DNA of 21,101 nucleotides from JAKORR01 sp964608495 (GCA_964608495.1 CAZSOQ010000083.1:1-21101), one strand, 5' to 3'; positions 6,394 through 14,173 are shown, counted from the first letter of the stretch. Made by a program: numbers and translations. Notes: generated from the letters alone by a model not told the origin.

Positions 6394-7449
6394 ATGCAGC
6401 CAGTGAAGCTCGGTGTGATCGGGTGCGGTGTGATAGGCAACGTTCACCTCGCCGCGGCGGCCGCGTCGCCTCTGGTGGAGATCGCCGCCATCGCGGACAT
6501 CCGCGCGGAAGCCTCTGGCCCCGCGGCGGGGAAGTTCGGCATCGAGAGGGTTCACGGCGAAGGCGCGGAGCTGCTGGACGATCCCACGGTCGAGGCCGTC
6601 GTGCTTGCCATGCCCACCTGCCACCGCCTGCGCCTGGCGCTGCTCGCCTTCGCAGCGGGCAAGCACGTGCTCACCGAGAAGCCCGTGGCCATGAACGCCG
6701 GCGACGTTCGGCGGATGATCGAGGCCCGCGGGGACCTGGTGAGCGGCTGCTGCTCGGCGCGATTCCGCTTCATGGACAGCGCCCGCGCGGCGACGGACTT
6801 CATCGCCGGCGGCGCGCTGGGCGACCTGCGGGTCGTGCGCTGCCGGGCGGTGGTGCGGGCCGTCGAGCCCCCGGCGACCACGCCCCCGGACTGGCGTCTC
6901 ACCCGCGCGCTCAACGGTGGCGGCATCCTGGTCAACTGGGGCTGCTACGACCTGGACTACCTCCTGGGCCTGACGGGCTGGCGACTGAAGCCGCGCACCG
7001 TCCTTGCCCAGTGCTGGACCGTGCCCCGGGCCTTCGAGCCGTGGATCGCGCCCGGCTCCGATGCCGAGACCCACTTCGCGGCGCTCGTGCTCTGCGAGGG
7101 CGGGACGGCCATCACCTTCGAGCGCGCGGAGTACTGCCCCGCCGAGGCCCACGGCGCCTGGGAGATCATCGGCGAGAAGGGATCGCTCACGCTGCACATG
7201 CTCGCCGGGAGCGGCAAGCGGCTGGTCTTCCACGAGGGCACAACAGACCGCGGCACGGTCGAGCACACGGTGTGGGAGGGCGATGACGGCGGCGCGGCGA
7301 CCAGCAGCGGCCCGGTGGAGGACTTCGCCGCCGCGATCCGCGAGGGCCGCTCGCCAATGACGAGCCTGGAGCACGCGCTCGTCGTGCAGCAGATCACCGA
7401 CGCCATCTACGGGTCGGCCCAGAGCGGCAGGGCGGTGGAGATCGCCTGA
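6394..7449 (+). CDS. Gfo/Idh/MocA-family NAD(P)-dependent dehydrogenase
   Basis: A 351-residue cytoplasmic oxidoreductase that probably oxidises a sugar, sugar acid or inositol-type substrate with NAD(P). The Rossmann motif is GCGVIG (10-15). The family hallmark EKP is at 95-97 (HVLTEKPVAMN). The C-terminal alpha/beta domain has GGGILVNWGCYDLDYLLGL (175-193). In most relatives this block reads G-H-x-x-D with an upstream D; here N181 and Y185 replace the usual Asp and catalytic His, so substrate chemistry may differ from classical members. ATG at 6394 has AGGAGA 7 nt upstream; an earlier in-frame ATG at 6352 lies in the hairpin region and lacks a site. It follows the DUF6785-type membrane gene on the same strand, suggesting a transport-and-oxidation pair. 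Confidence 0.85.
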   Translation: MQPVKLGVIGCGVIGNVHLAAAAASPLVEIAAIADIRAEASGPAAGKFGIERVHGEGAELLDDPTVEAVVLAMPTCHRLRLALLAFAAGKHVLTEKPVAMNAGDVRRMIEARGDLVSGCCSARFRFMDSARAATDFIAGGALGDLRVVRCRAVVRAVEPPATTPPDWRLTRALNGGGILVNWGCYDLDYLLGLTGWRLKPRTVLAQCWTVPRAFEPWIAPGSDAETHFAALVLCEGGTAITFERAEYCPAEAHGAWEIIGEKGSLTLHMLAGSGKRLVFHEGTTDRGTVEHTVWEGDDGGAATSSGPVEDFAAAIREGRSPMTSLEHALVVQQITDAIYGSAQSGRAVEIA

Positions 7450-7545
7450 GGCCGGGCGCGGGCCCATCCCGCAAGGTTGCGCGCCAACCGAGGCTGCCTG
7501 GGGCAGGCTAAGTGGCCGGGCACGTTGACACAGAGCGAGGCGTGC

Positions 7546-7716
7546 AGGGGCAAGCGGGCCTACCGTGTCATCCGCGGCCGGGGCCCTGGCACGGCGCAGA
7601 CGTAGCTGCGCGGATAATGGGGTCTGGGGACCGTGTCCCCAGCGGGGTCTGGGGCAGAGCCCGAGGTCGCGTAGCGACCTCAGGGTGTTTGCAGTCATAA
7701 GGCTTTGCTTGCCCCT
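7546..7716. repeat. Possible short element with 10-bp inverted ends, non-coding gap
   Basis: AGGGGCAAGC (7546-7555) and its perfect complement GCTTGCCCCT (7707-7716) bracket 171 bp. Between them are a 6-bp hairpin GGGGAC/GTCCCC (7626-7640), two copies of GGGGTCTGGGG (7619-7629 and 7643-7653) and the 19-nt hairpin at 7663. This fills most of the ~300-bp gap between the convergent dehydrogenase and sulfatase genes. I see no protein-coding content. It could be a MITE-like insertion or simply a transcription-ending region for the two genes. Confidence 0.4.
7663..7681. repeat. 19-nt hairpin repeat, copy 4 (perfect)
   Basis: GAGGTCGC, loop GTA, GCGACCTC: a perfect 8-bp stem. Compared with copies reading GTTGC/GCAAC, both arms changed together (T-A to C-G), which supports selection for the stem or recent spread of variants. 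It lies between the convergent stops at 7449 and 7748, where it could also help end transcription. Confidence 0.7.
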
Positions 7717-7747
7717 ACGTCCGCTCTATGTCATCACGAGAAACCAC

Positions 7748-9154
7748 TTAGGGCCATCGCTCGAGCCGCGCGCCCAGCTCCGCGCGCAGGCCGGCCAGCG
7801 CCGGGTCCCCCCCGAGGTTGTACAGGTCGTGAGGGTCGTCCACGCGGTTGTACAGCTCCTCGGTGCCGTCGCGCCACCGCACGAGCTTCCACTGCTGGGT
7901 GAGCAGGGCATCGCTCGGCCCGCCCTCGACCACGAGCTCCTGCCGCCAGTCGCCCGCCTTGCCCTCGAGCACCGGCCGCAGCGACCGGCCGTCCACCGGG
8001 TCGGGCGCGGTCAGGCCCGTGGCATCCAGGATCGTGGGCATGAGGTCCACGAGGGACACAAGGTCGTCGCACGTCGCGCCGGCCGTGCCCACCCCCGGCC
8101 AGCGCACGATGAGGGGCACGCGGATGACCGAGTCGTAGAGCCCGCCGTACTTGTAGAAGGCCCAGTTGTTGCCGCAGTAGTCGCCGTGGTCGGAGGCGAA
8201 GAGGATGACGGTGTCCTCGTACAGGCCCTCGTCCCTCAGCAGGTCGAGCAGCCTGCCCACCTGCGCGTCCATGTGGCTGACCTCGCCGTAGTAGGCCGCC
8301 CGCATCCGCTGGGTCTTGCCCAGCGGGAAGCGCCGGTAGGCGTTCTCGACGCCGCCGGGGAGCGACGGGTCGGTGGAGGTGGGCGGCAGGGCATGGATCG
8401 TGCGGGCCAGTTGGTCCACCCACTGCCGGGGCTTCTCCTCGAGCTCGCCCTCGCGGCGGTGGGGCGGTGGGATCTCGGCCGGGTCGTACATTGTGTCCCA
8501 CGGCCGGGGAGGGTCCAGGGGCGTGTGTGGCGTCGAGAAGGATACCCAGGAGAAGAAGGGCCTTCCGGCCCGGGCGAGACCCTCGATGGCCCGCGTCGTC
8601 ACCCAGGTGTCAATGTAGTCCTCCTCGGGCAGGGGCCAGGTCACCCAGCCCCTCTCGGCATACTCGGGCAGCTCCCAGGACTTCCAGGCGTCGGGCGCGT
8701 AGCCGCGCTCGCGCAGGTAGCGACGGTAGTCGTCTTCCTCGTCGGGCGAGCCGACGAAATGCCCCTTGCCCTCGGCCAGGCATAGGCGTTGCAGACCGAA
8801 GGTCTTGCCGCCCTCGTGGCGCGCGTGCAGCTTGCCGAAGAAGGAGGTCTCGTAGCCGGCCGCGGCCAGGACCTCGGGGAAAGCCACCGTCTCGGGCGGC
8901 AGGGCCGGCGGGCCGGGCTTGAAGCCCATGTTCACGTTGTGGCGCACGCCGTGGCTCCTGGCGTACAGGCCCGTGAAGATGCTCGTGCGTGCGGGCGTGC
9001 ACAGGGGCAGCGAGGTGAAGGCGTTCGAGAAGACCGTGCCCTTGGCGGCGAGGCCGTCGAGATTGGGCGTGCGGATGACGGGGTTGCCCAGGCAACCCAG
9101 GGTCTCGGCGTTCTGCTGGTCGGTGGTGATGAGCAGGATGTTGGGGTGGCTCAT
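7748..9154 (-). CDS. Formylglycine-dependent sulfatase (arylsulfatase family)
   Basis: A 468-residue enzyme that hydrolyses sulfate esters, probably on a glycan. It opens with PNILLITTDQQ, the metal-binding strand (D12, Q13). The active-site motif CTPAR (C52-R56) in LPLCTPARTSIFTG is the C-x-P-x-R type that formylglycine-generating enzyme modifies. GKLH (107-110), STPHTPLDPP (H210) and SDHGDYCGNN (321-330, metal ligands D322 and H323) complete the core, and the C-terminus has the usual WKLVRW...ELYNRVDDPHDLYNL strand set. No signal peptide is seen, which is odd for a polymer-acting sulfatase and suggests a cytosolic substrate. No maturase is in the window. ATG at 9154 has a GAGGA-like site; the longer upstream in-frame reading is unrelated. 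It is divergent from a secreted-protein operon. Confidence 0.92.
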   Translation of the reverse strand: MSHPNILLITTDQQNAETLGCLGNPVIRTPNLDGLAAKGTVFSNAFTSLPLCTPARTSIFTGLYARSHGVRHNVNMGFKPGPPALPPETVAFPEVLAAAGYETSFFGKLHARHEGGKTFGLQRLCLAEGKGHFVGSPDEEDDYRRYLRERGYAPDAWKSWELPEYAERGWVTWPLPEEDYIDTWVTTRAIEGLARAGRPFFSWVSFSTPHTPLDPPRPWDTMYDPAEIPPPHRREGELEEKPRQWVDQLARTIHALPPTSTDPSLPGGVENAYRRFPLGKTQRMRAAYYGEVSHMDAQVGRLLDLLRDEGLYEDTVILFASDHGDYCGNNWAFYKYGGLYDSVIRVPLIVRWPGVGTAGATCDDLVSLVDLMPTILDATGLTAPDPVDGRSLRPVLEGKAGDWRQELVVEGGPSDALLTQQWKLVRWRDGTEELYNRVDDPHDLYNLGGDPALAGLRAELGARLERWP

Positions 9155-9216
9155 CGGCGGGTCCTCTAGATCGGCCGCGGGTCCCCTCTGCGGCCTGGGG
9201 CGGTTTCTGCGCCAGC

Positions 9217-9290
9217 GCGACTGCAACCTCCGCAGCACGAGTCGCACCGCAGTCGCGGAGCCGGCAGAGACAGCCGGCTGCCCTCCCACA
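9217..9290. repeat. Degraded palindromic element in divergent region
   Basis: The gap 9155-9530 has no gene. It holds GCGACTGC (9217-9224) paired with GCAGTCGC (9249-9256), a GCCGGC...GCCGGC hairpin near 9260-9280, and a CCTCCCACA right end (9282-9290) identical to the GTGGGAGG element ends; a matching left end is missing. GCGCCAGC (9209-9216) recalls the inner hairpin of the 3889 copy. It is probably a decayed member of that family. Confidence 0.4.
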
Positions 9291-9530
9291 GGAAGCATCC
9301 ATCCCCCCTCGCCCCTCACGGCAACCTGCGCGCCGTAGTCGCAGGCTTCAGCCCGCGGTGGTGGCACGTGGTGGTTCCCGCTCACCCCTGGGATGGCGCG
9401 CGCAACCCACGGAAGGAAGCTCCATCGCCTCGGGGAAACCGATCGGCGTGCCGCTGGCCGCTGCGGCCGGCCGCTTGCCCGGCGGCTCCCACCGCCGCCC
9501 TCGATCGCCGCGGCCCAGGAGACACCCGTG

Positions 9531-10520
9531 ATGCCGCCCGAAGCCTGTGCCCGCGCGAGTCTGCTCCCAGTGGCCGTCGGCCTGCTGCTGGCGCTGGGCG
9601 GCCGCTGGTGTGCGGCCGATGGTGAGCAGCCCGCTCCCACTCCCTCGACCCCGCGCGGCCGGGAGCTGATCCGCGACCCCCATTTCCGCCTCGGCTTCCA
9701 GGTGTACGACCCCAAGCCCGGCAAGCACGTCGTCACCGGCAAGCTGCAGTGCGAGGGCTGCACCGACGAGCCGATCTGGGGCCTGGCGCAGTGGCACAGC
9801 AGGTTCTCCATCGCCGGCGCGCAGGCCGAGGACCTCGCGACGGGCGGCACGCGCTGGGCCAACGCCGCCAAGGCCGTCATCATCGCGCCGGTCGGCTCGC
9901 CCGACGCGGACCTGGTGCTCAGGGTGAACGCTCGCGAGGAGTACGGCGACCGAGCGCGCCGGCAGGGCGAGATGTGGCCGCACCTGCTGGCCTCGCAGGG
10001 GCTGCCCGATTCGCCGACGGTGGCGGAGATGAAGGCCCTGGACTTCCGCGTGAGCTTCCGGCTCAGGGACGAAGAGGCCCTCAAGACACCCGACTACGAC
10101 CCCCACAAGCACGCTGCCCACTACCAGGCCTTCGTGACGGTGCAGAATCTGAACCGCGAGTCGCCGGGGTACGGCGATTTCCTGTGGCTGGGGGTTCCGA
10201 TGTACGACGACCGCTGGCGCATCCCGCGCAGCTTCCAGGCGCCCGACGCGGCCCTCCAGAAGCTCATCTACACGCCCCCCGGCGAGGTCTACACGACCGA
10301 GAGCGCCCACGACCGCCAGTGGATCACGATCGAGCGGGACCTGCTCCCCCTGGTGCTGGAGGCGCTGCAGACCGCTTGGGACAAGGGACTCCTGCAGGAC
10401 TCGCGGGACCTGGCGGACTACCGGCTGGGGGGCATCAACCTGGGGTGGGAAGTGCCGGGAATCCTCAACGTCGAGCTGCAGATACGGGACCTGAGCCTGC
10501 GGGCCGTGGTGGGGGAGTGA
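9531..10520 (+). CDS. Secreted protein of unknown function
   Basis: A 329-residue protein. Residues 1-33 form an export signal (ASLLPVAVGLLLALGG core, then WCAADGEQ). The mature part starts RELIRDPHFRLGFQVYDPKPGKHV and is rich in beta-strand-like stretches and tryptophan: WGLAQWHSRFS, FLWLGVPMYDDRWR, and a C-terminal GGINLGWEVPGILNVELQIRDLSL. That pattern resembles jelly-roll or lectin-like folds, but no family was recognised. Two cysteines (LQCEGC) could form a disulfide. ATG at 9531 lies 9 nt after AGGAG; a GTG at 9528 is an alternative start. The next gene, also exported, begins 45 nt after the stop, so they are likely co-transcribed. The divergent sulfatase neighbour suggests a role in binding or processing a glycan outside the cell; this is inference. 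Confidence 0.7.
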   Translation: MPPEACARASLLPVAVGLLLALGGRWCAADGEQPAPTPSTPRGRELIRDPHFRLGFQVYDPKPGKHVVTGKLQCEGCTDEPIWGLAQWHSRFSIAGAQAEDLATGGTRWANAAKAVIIAPVGSPDADLVLRVNAREEYGDRARRQGEMWPHLLASQGLPDSPTVAEMKALDFRVSFRLRDEEALKTPDYDPHKHAAHYQAFVTVQNLNRESPGYGDFLWLGVPMYDDRWRIPRSFQAPDAALQKLIYTPPGEVYTTESAHDRQWITIERDLLPLVLEALQTAWDKGLLQDSRDLADYRLGGINLGWEVPGILNVELQIRDLSLRAVVGE

Positions 10521-10565
10521 GACGACACGCCGCGCGGGCGGACGGCCTTGCCCGGGAGGACACTC

Positions 10566-11360
10566 ATGAGCACCGATAGCGACCCGCAGGATGAGCCGGC
10601 GCGCCGCGGATTCGTCCGCAGGGCGCTGCTACCCCTCTTCGCTGCGTTGCTGGGCGGCGCGTTGGGGGAGGGGAAGGCCCAGGCTCAGGACCAGCCGTCC
10701 GACGCCCTGGCGAGGCGCTTCGTCCTCCGCAAGCCGGACATACCGCCGCTGGACTCGCCCATCGTCTTCGGCCGCCAGGACGAAAGCAACGACGGGAAGA
10801 CGCACGAGGTCGTATCGCTGATCCAGCAGGAGGACGGCGAGAACTCGTTCCCCTGGACGCTGTATGCCCAGCTCCGTACGAAGCACCGCGGGGGCGACGG
10901 GGTGGTGTTCTACTCGCGGCTGTACAAGGACGGCCCGGGGTGGAGCTGCGGCCTGCACTCGGAGGTCTTCGCCAAGAACTGGGGCGTGGGCATCGGCGTC
11001 AACATCGAGGTGGCGAACCAGTACGAGGGCGACGAGGGCTTCAACGGCGTGATCGGCATCGAGATGCAGTCCCTGGGCCCGCGCCGGGCCCTGGCGGGGC
11101 TGCAGATCGAGGGCAAGGGCGGCTACGAGACCCTGGTGCGGCTGCGGGCGGACGCGCAGACGGGCCTGGACCTCACCGGCCGGACCGAGGTGGGAATCAA
11201 CCTGCACCAGAGCTCTCTGCGCCTGGACGAGGGCGCCTGGGTAGAGCTGGATGCTGAGGGCCAGGTCAGGATGCGGTACTACGAGGGGAACATCGAGTTC
11301 TTCAGGGGCGACCGGCGCATCGCCCACCTGCCGGTGGACGCGGAAGACCACGAGCTTTGA
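10566..11360 (+). CDS. Tat-exported protein of unknown function
   Basis: A 264-residue protein. Residues 12-40 look like a twin-arginine signal: ARRGFVRRALLPLFAALLGGALG ending near AQAQ, close to the (S/T)RRxFLK consensus. The body is repetitive and beta-rich with many Gly, Asn and acidic residues: GVVFYSRLYKDGPGWSCGL, GVGIGVNIEVANQYEGDEGF, GRTEVGINLHQSSLRLDEG. That style recalls fibre or beta-helix proteins, and a single hit to phage tail-fibre-like folds would not surprise me, but no family was recognised. The ATG has GGGAGGA (10554-10560) 5 nt upstream. It follows the secreted protein gene at 45-nt spacing. Tat export implies folding or cofactor loading before crossing the membrane. Confidence 0.65.
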   Translation: MSTDSDPQDEPARRGFVRRALLPLFAALLGGALGEGKAQAQDQPSDALARRFVLRKPDIPPLDSPIVFGRQDESNDGKTHEVVSLIQQEDGENSFPWTLYAQLRTKHRGGDGVVFYSRLYKDGPGWSCGLHSEVFAKNWGVGIGVNIEVANQYEGDEGFNGVIGIEMQSLGPRRALAGLQIEGKGGYETLVRLRADAQTGLDLTGRTEVGINLHQSSLRLDEGAWVELDAEGQVRMRYYEGNIEFFRGDRRIAHLPVDAEDHEL

Positions 11361-11506
11361 GCCGGGGGCTGCGACACCGCGACACTGCCGTTGCAGTCGC
11401 GGGTCGGCCGAAGGCTGGCCCGTGCCGACCACAGCCCTTCCACCTCGGCAGGCACGCGGCGGAAGCTGCTGCGCGGCCCCCGCCGCGACCTGCGACTACA
11501 TGTCGG

Positions 11507-12826
11507 CTACTTCATGAACAGCTCGATAACCGGTATAGCCACGTCCGGCTTTACCACCGGCAGCTCGAGTGTCAGCGTGTCCCTGGGCTCGCCCTCGATC
11601 TCCGTCTGGTGCGCCGGCAATTGCACCATCTTGATCTCCGAAGCGTCGTTCAGAAGCTGCGCGTACTCCACCTTGCCCGCGAACCCGTCCAGGTGCAGGT
11701 GGCGGAAGGGCCACGCGAGGACGTGCACGTACATCCGCTTCGTCTCCGGGTTGTAGGTCAGCCGGCAGTCCTGGGGCGGCAGGAACCCCGCGGGCGCGGC
11801 CGTGCAGCCATAGATCGCCCGCCCGTGCCGCTTCATCCACTCGCCCATGCCCCGCAGCCGGTCCATCGCCCGCTGATCGAACTCCCCGCGGCCCGTGGGC
11901 CCGACGTTCAGCAGCAGGTTGCCGCCCTTGCTCACGACCTCGATCAGCATCCGCAGCAACTGGTCCACACTCTTCCACGTGGCCTCATCGCGGTGATAGC
12001 CCCAGGAGCCGGAGAAGGTCTGGCAGGTCTCCCACACCACGGGCTGGCCGTCCACCTGCACCCACTCCCGCGGCATGAACTGCTCGGGCGTGCGCACGTC
12101 CCAGCCACCCTCGACATCTATCAGGTCCAGCCGGTCGTTGACGACGATCCCCGGCTGCAGCTCGCGGGTCATGGCGAGGAGCCGCTCGCTGTCCCAGTCG
12201 CAGCGGCTTTTGCCGAGGCGGTTGTCCAGCTCGCCGTCCTCGTTGCGCCTGGGGTAGCTGAAGTCGTAGAAGATGATGTCCACCTTGCCGTACTCGGTCA
12301 GCAGCTCGCGGACCTGGCCGTGGAGGTACTCGATGTAGAGGCGCTGGTCGCGTTGCTCGTTGAGCTTGGCCCTGTCTGGGTGGTTGCGCATGGAGTGGGT
12401 GTCATCAATGACGAAGTGGGGGTGGTGCCAGTCAATGACCGAGTGGTAGAAGCCCACGCCCAGGCCCTGTGCGCGGAAGGCCTCGGCCATCGGCCGCAGC
12501 AGGTCTCGCCCCGCCGGCGTGTTCGGCGCCTTGTAGTCCGTCAGCTTCGAGTCCCACAGGCAGAAGCCCTCGTGGTGCTTGGTCGTCACCACGAAGTACC
12601 TCATCCCGGCCCCGGCCGCCGCTTCCGCCCACTGGTCCGGGTCGTACAGGTCCGGGTCGAAGCGCGGGAAGTACTTGCTGTCGTACACCTCGTCGGGAAT
12701 CTGCTCGATGTGCTTCACCCACTCGTGCCGGGCCGGCAGAGCGTACAGGCCCCAGTGGATGAACAGCCCGAAGCGGGCCTTCACGAACCAGCTTGTATCG
12801 CCAACCGTAGGTCTCACATCAGCCAT
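11507..12826 (-). CDS. GH29 alpha-L-fucosidase
   Basis: A 439-residue retaining glycosidase releasing alpha-linked fucose. Family blocks are clear: FGLFIHWGLYALP (19-31), the fucose-contacting TKHHEGFCLWDS (82-93), YHSVIDWHHP (127-136), VDIIFYDFSYP (182-192, D188 the candidate nucleophile), and VSKGGNLLLNVGPTGRGEFD (298-317), followed by a small C-terminal beta domain. No signal peptide is present, so it would act on imported oligosaccharides in the cytoplasm. ATG at 12826 is preceded by GGAGGG at 7-nt spacing; the longer frame starts in a hairpin repeat. The gene is divergent from a ribokinase-family gene. Catalytic acid/base is not assigned because it varies in this family. Confidence 0.93.
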   Translation of the reverse strand: MADVRPTVGDTSWFVKARFGLFIHWGLYALPARHEWVKHIEQIPDEVYDSKYFPRFDPDLYDPDQWAEAAAGAGMRYFVVTTKHHEGFCLWDSKLTDYKAPNTPAGRDLLRPMAEAFRAQGLGVGFYHSVIDWHHPHFVIDDTHSMRNHPDRAKLNEQRDQRLYIEYLHGQVRELLTEYGKVDIIFYDFSYPRRNEDGELDNRLGKSRCDWDSERLLAMTRELQPGIVVNDRLDLIDVEGGWDVRTPEQFMPREWVQVDGQPVVWETCQTFSGSWGYHRDEATWKSVDQLLRMLIEVVSKGGNLLLNVGPTGRGEFDQRAMDRLRGMGEWMKRHGRAIYGCTAAPAGFLPPQDCRLTYNPETKRMYVHVLAWPFRHLHLDGFAGKVEYAQLLNDASEIKMVQLPAHQTEIEGEPRDTLTLELPVVKPDVAIPVIELFMK

Positions 12827-12859
12827 GGCGAGCCCTCCTGGAGGTTGCTGCGTGACCTC
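12827..12859 (-). promoter_or_regulatory. Leader of the fucosidase: hairpin repeat plus CAGGAG ribosome site
   Basis: Read on the minus strand: GAGGTCAC, loop GCA, GCAACCTC (12859-12841), then CAGGAG, eight more bases and ATG at 12826. The unit, spacing (14 nt) and CAGGAG match the leader of the dehydrogenase at 6361-6393. On the plus strand the stem pairs fully with two G-T wobbles; on the transcript these become C-A and A-C mismatches, leaving a 5-bp GAGGU/ACCUC stem. Confidence 0.5.
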
Positions 12860-13004
12860 TGGCGGCCCCAGCATCGAGGCCGCGGTTCCCGGGCAGGGGA
12901 AGCCGAGCCGCTAGTTCAACGGCCCGGCGCTCGATTCCTCCAGCCTTGCGCACGGGCGTCAGGGGGCTGGCGCTAGCCGTCGGCGCGCCGCGCGCGGTCG
13001 TCCC

Positions 13005-13085
13005 GTAACCTCCCGGCAGGTTGCCCCATCCCGGCGTGGAACAGCTTCGCCGAGCTGCGCCAGCGACCCGGCCGCGCCGGGTCGC
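13005..13085. repeat. Two hairpins in the fucosidase/kinase divergent region
   Basis: GTAACCT (13005-13011) pairs with AGGTTGC (13018-13024), an inverted-order relative of the 19-nt family. GCGACCCGGC (13063-13072), loop CGC, GCCGGGTCGC (13076-13085) is a perfect 10-bp stem ending 29 nt before the kinase ATG. The rest of the 288-bp divergent gap has no gene and no clear promoter. Confidence 0.55.
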
Positions 13086-13114
13086 CGCGCCGACACGAAC
13101 AGGGAGAGTCCGCC

Positions 13115-14059
13115 ATGCCCCAGCCCCGTGTCCTCGTCGTGGGCAGCGCCAACATGGACCTGGTGGTGCAGTGCCCGCGGATGCCCATCGCGGGCGAGAC
13201 CATCATCGGGGGCAGGTTCAGCACCGTCCGTGGGGGGAAGGGTGCCAATCAGGCCGTGGCCTGCGCCCGTCTGGGCGCCGACACGTGGATGCTGGGGCGC
13301 GTGGGACGGGATTCCTTCGGCGATGAGCTGCTCGCGGGCCTGACGGGCGACGGCGTCCACTGCGACCACGTCGGCCGCGACGACGCGGAGCCCTCCGGCG
13401 TGGCGATGATTCTGCTGGACGAGAGGGGCGAGAACAGCATCGTCGTGGCGCCCGGCGCGAACAGGGCCCTGACGCCCGACCACGTGGCGGCTGCGGCGGA
13501 GGCCCTGGGCTTCGACGCCGTGCTGTGCCAGCTCGAGGTGCCGCTGGAGACCGTCGAGGCGGCGATGCAGGCCGGACGCGAGAAGGGGGCGCTGACCGTG
13601 CTCGACGCCGGGCCGCCCCAGGCCCTGCCGGCGCGCCTCGTCGCCGCCGCCGACGTGCTCTCACCCAACGAGACCGAGGCGCGGGTCATCCTGGGCCTGG
13701 GCGTGGACGCAGAGCTGGAGCCTGTCGCCGCCGCCGAGCGACTGCTGGAGGCCGGCGCGCGCTCGGTGGTGCTCAAGCTCGGGGCCGAGGGAGCGCTTGT
13801 GGGCGGGCCCGAGGGGATTGAGCACGTGGCCGCCTTCAGGGTCGAGCCCGTGGACACCACCGGCGCGGGCGATGCCTTTACCGCAGCTCTGGCTGTGAGC
13901 CTGGCGGAAGGGCAGGACCTGGTGGACGCGACGCGCGTGGCCGCCGGCGCGGGGGCCCTGGCAGCCACGGTCTTCGGCGCGGCGCCCTCCATGCCCACGC
14001 GCGAGCGTCTCGAGGAGTTCCTACGCGAAGGCGGCACCGGGGGCGCTCGGGTCTCCTGA
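13115..14059 (+). CDS. rbsK: Ribokinase / PfkB-family sugar kinase
   Basis: A 314-residue cytoplasmic kinase that phosphorylates a sugar with ATP, most likely ribose or a related pentose/deoxysugar. N-terminal GSANMDLVV (10-18) and GGKGANQAVACARLG (40-54) are ribokinase-like substrate and signature-1 blocks. SPNETEA (183-189), KLGAEGAL (221-228) and the PfkB signature 2 DTTGAGDAF (247-255, catalytic base D253) are intact. The usual NPAP segment is replaced by LDAGPPQALP (163-172), so the specificity call is not firm. ATG at 13115 has GGGAG about 8 nt upstream. It is divergent from the fucosidase, fitting a sugar-catabolic locus. Confidence 0.88.
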   Translation: MPQPRVLVVGSANMDLVVQCPRMPIAGETIIGGRFSTVRGGKGANQAVACARLGADTWMLGRVGRDSFGDELLAGLTGDGVHCDHVGRDDAEPSGVAMILLDERGENSIVVAPGANRALTPDHVAAAAEALGFDAVLCQLEVPLETVEAAMQAGREKGALTVLDAGPPQALPARLVAAADVLSPNETEARVILGLGVDAELEPVAAAERLLEAGARSVVLKLGAEGALVGGPEGIEHVAAFRVEPVDTTGAGDAFTAALAVSLAEGQDLVDATRVAAGAGALAATVFGAAPSMPTRERLEEFLREGGTGGARVS

Positions 14060-14111
14060 CACACCCGCGGCCGCATGCTCTTGGCGGCAGGCTCGGCGCG
14101 GTCTCTGCCCC

Positions 14112-14173
14112 GTGGGAGGGCTGGCGCGATTCTTCCGCCAGCTCGGCCCAAAGCCGGGTCGCTCGCCTCCCAC
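14112..14173. mobile_element. 62-bp palindromic element with GTGGGAGG ends
   Basis: GTGGGAGG (14112-14119) and CCTCCCAC (14166-14173) are perfect 8-bp ends. Inside are GCTGGCG/CGCCAGC (14120-14126 with 14136-14142, 9-nt loop) and CGGC/GCCG (14044+100 region: 14144-14147 with 14153-14156). The left end plus the GCTGGCGC hairpin is the same as at 3889-3921, so this is a compact copy of that element. It lies just after the kinase stop and has no coding content. Confidence 0.65.

Noticed and set aside
6301..7698. Minus-strand open frame of 465 residues opposite the dehydrogenase
   Set aside because: Covers a clear Gfo/Idh/MocA gene on the other strand; composition is that of a codon-shadow frame.
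9155..10084. 310-residue upstream extension of the sulfatase
   Set aside because: It is antisense to the secreted-protein gene, low in complexity and precedes a typical sulfatase start (MSHPNILLITTDQQ).
11357..12976. Plus-strand open frame of 539 residues opposite the fucosidase
   Set aside because: Shadow of GH29 coding sequence; no recognisable domain.
13063..13085. Intrinsic terminator before the kinase
   Set aside because: Strong 10-bp stem but no T-run on either strand, and it lies in a divergent 5' region.
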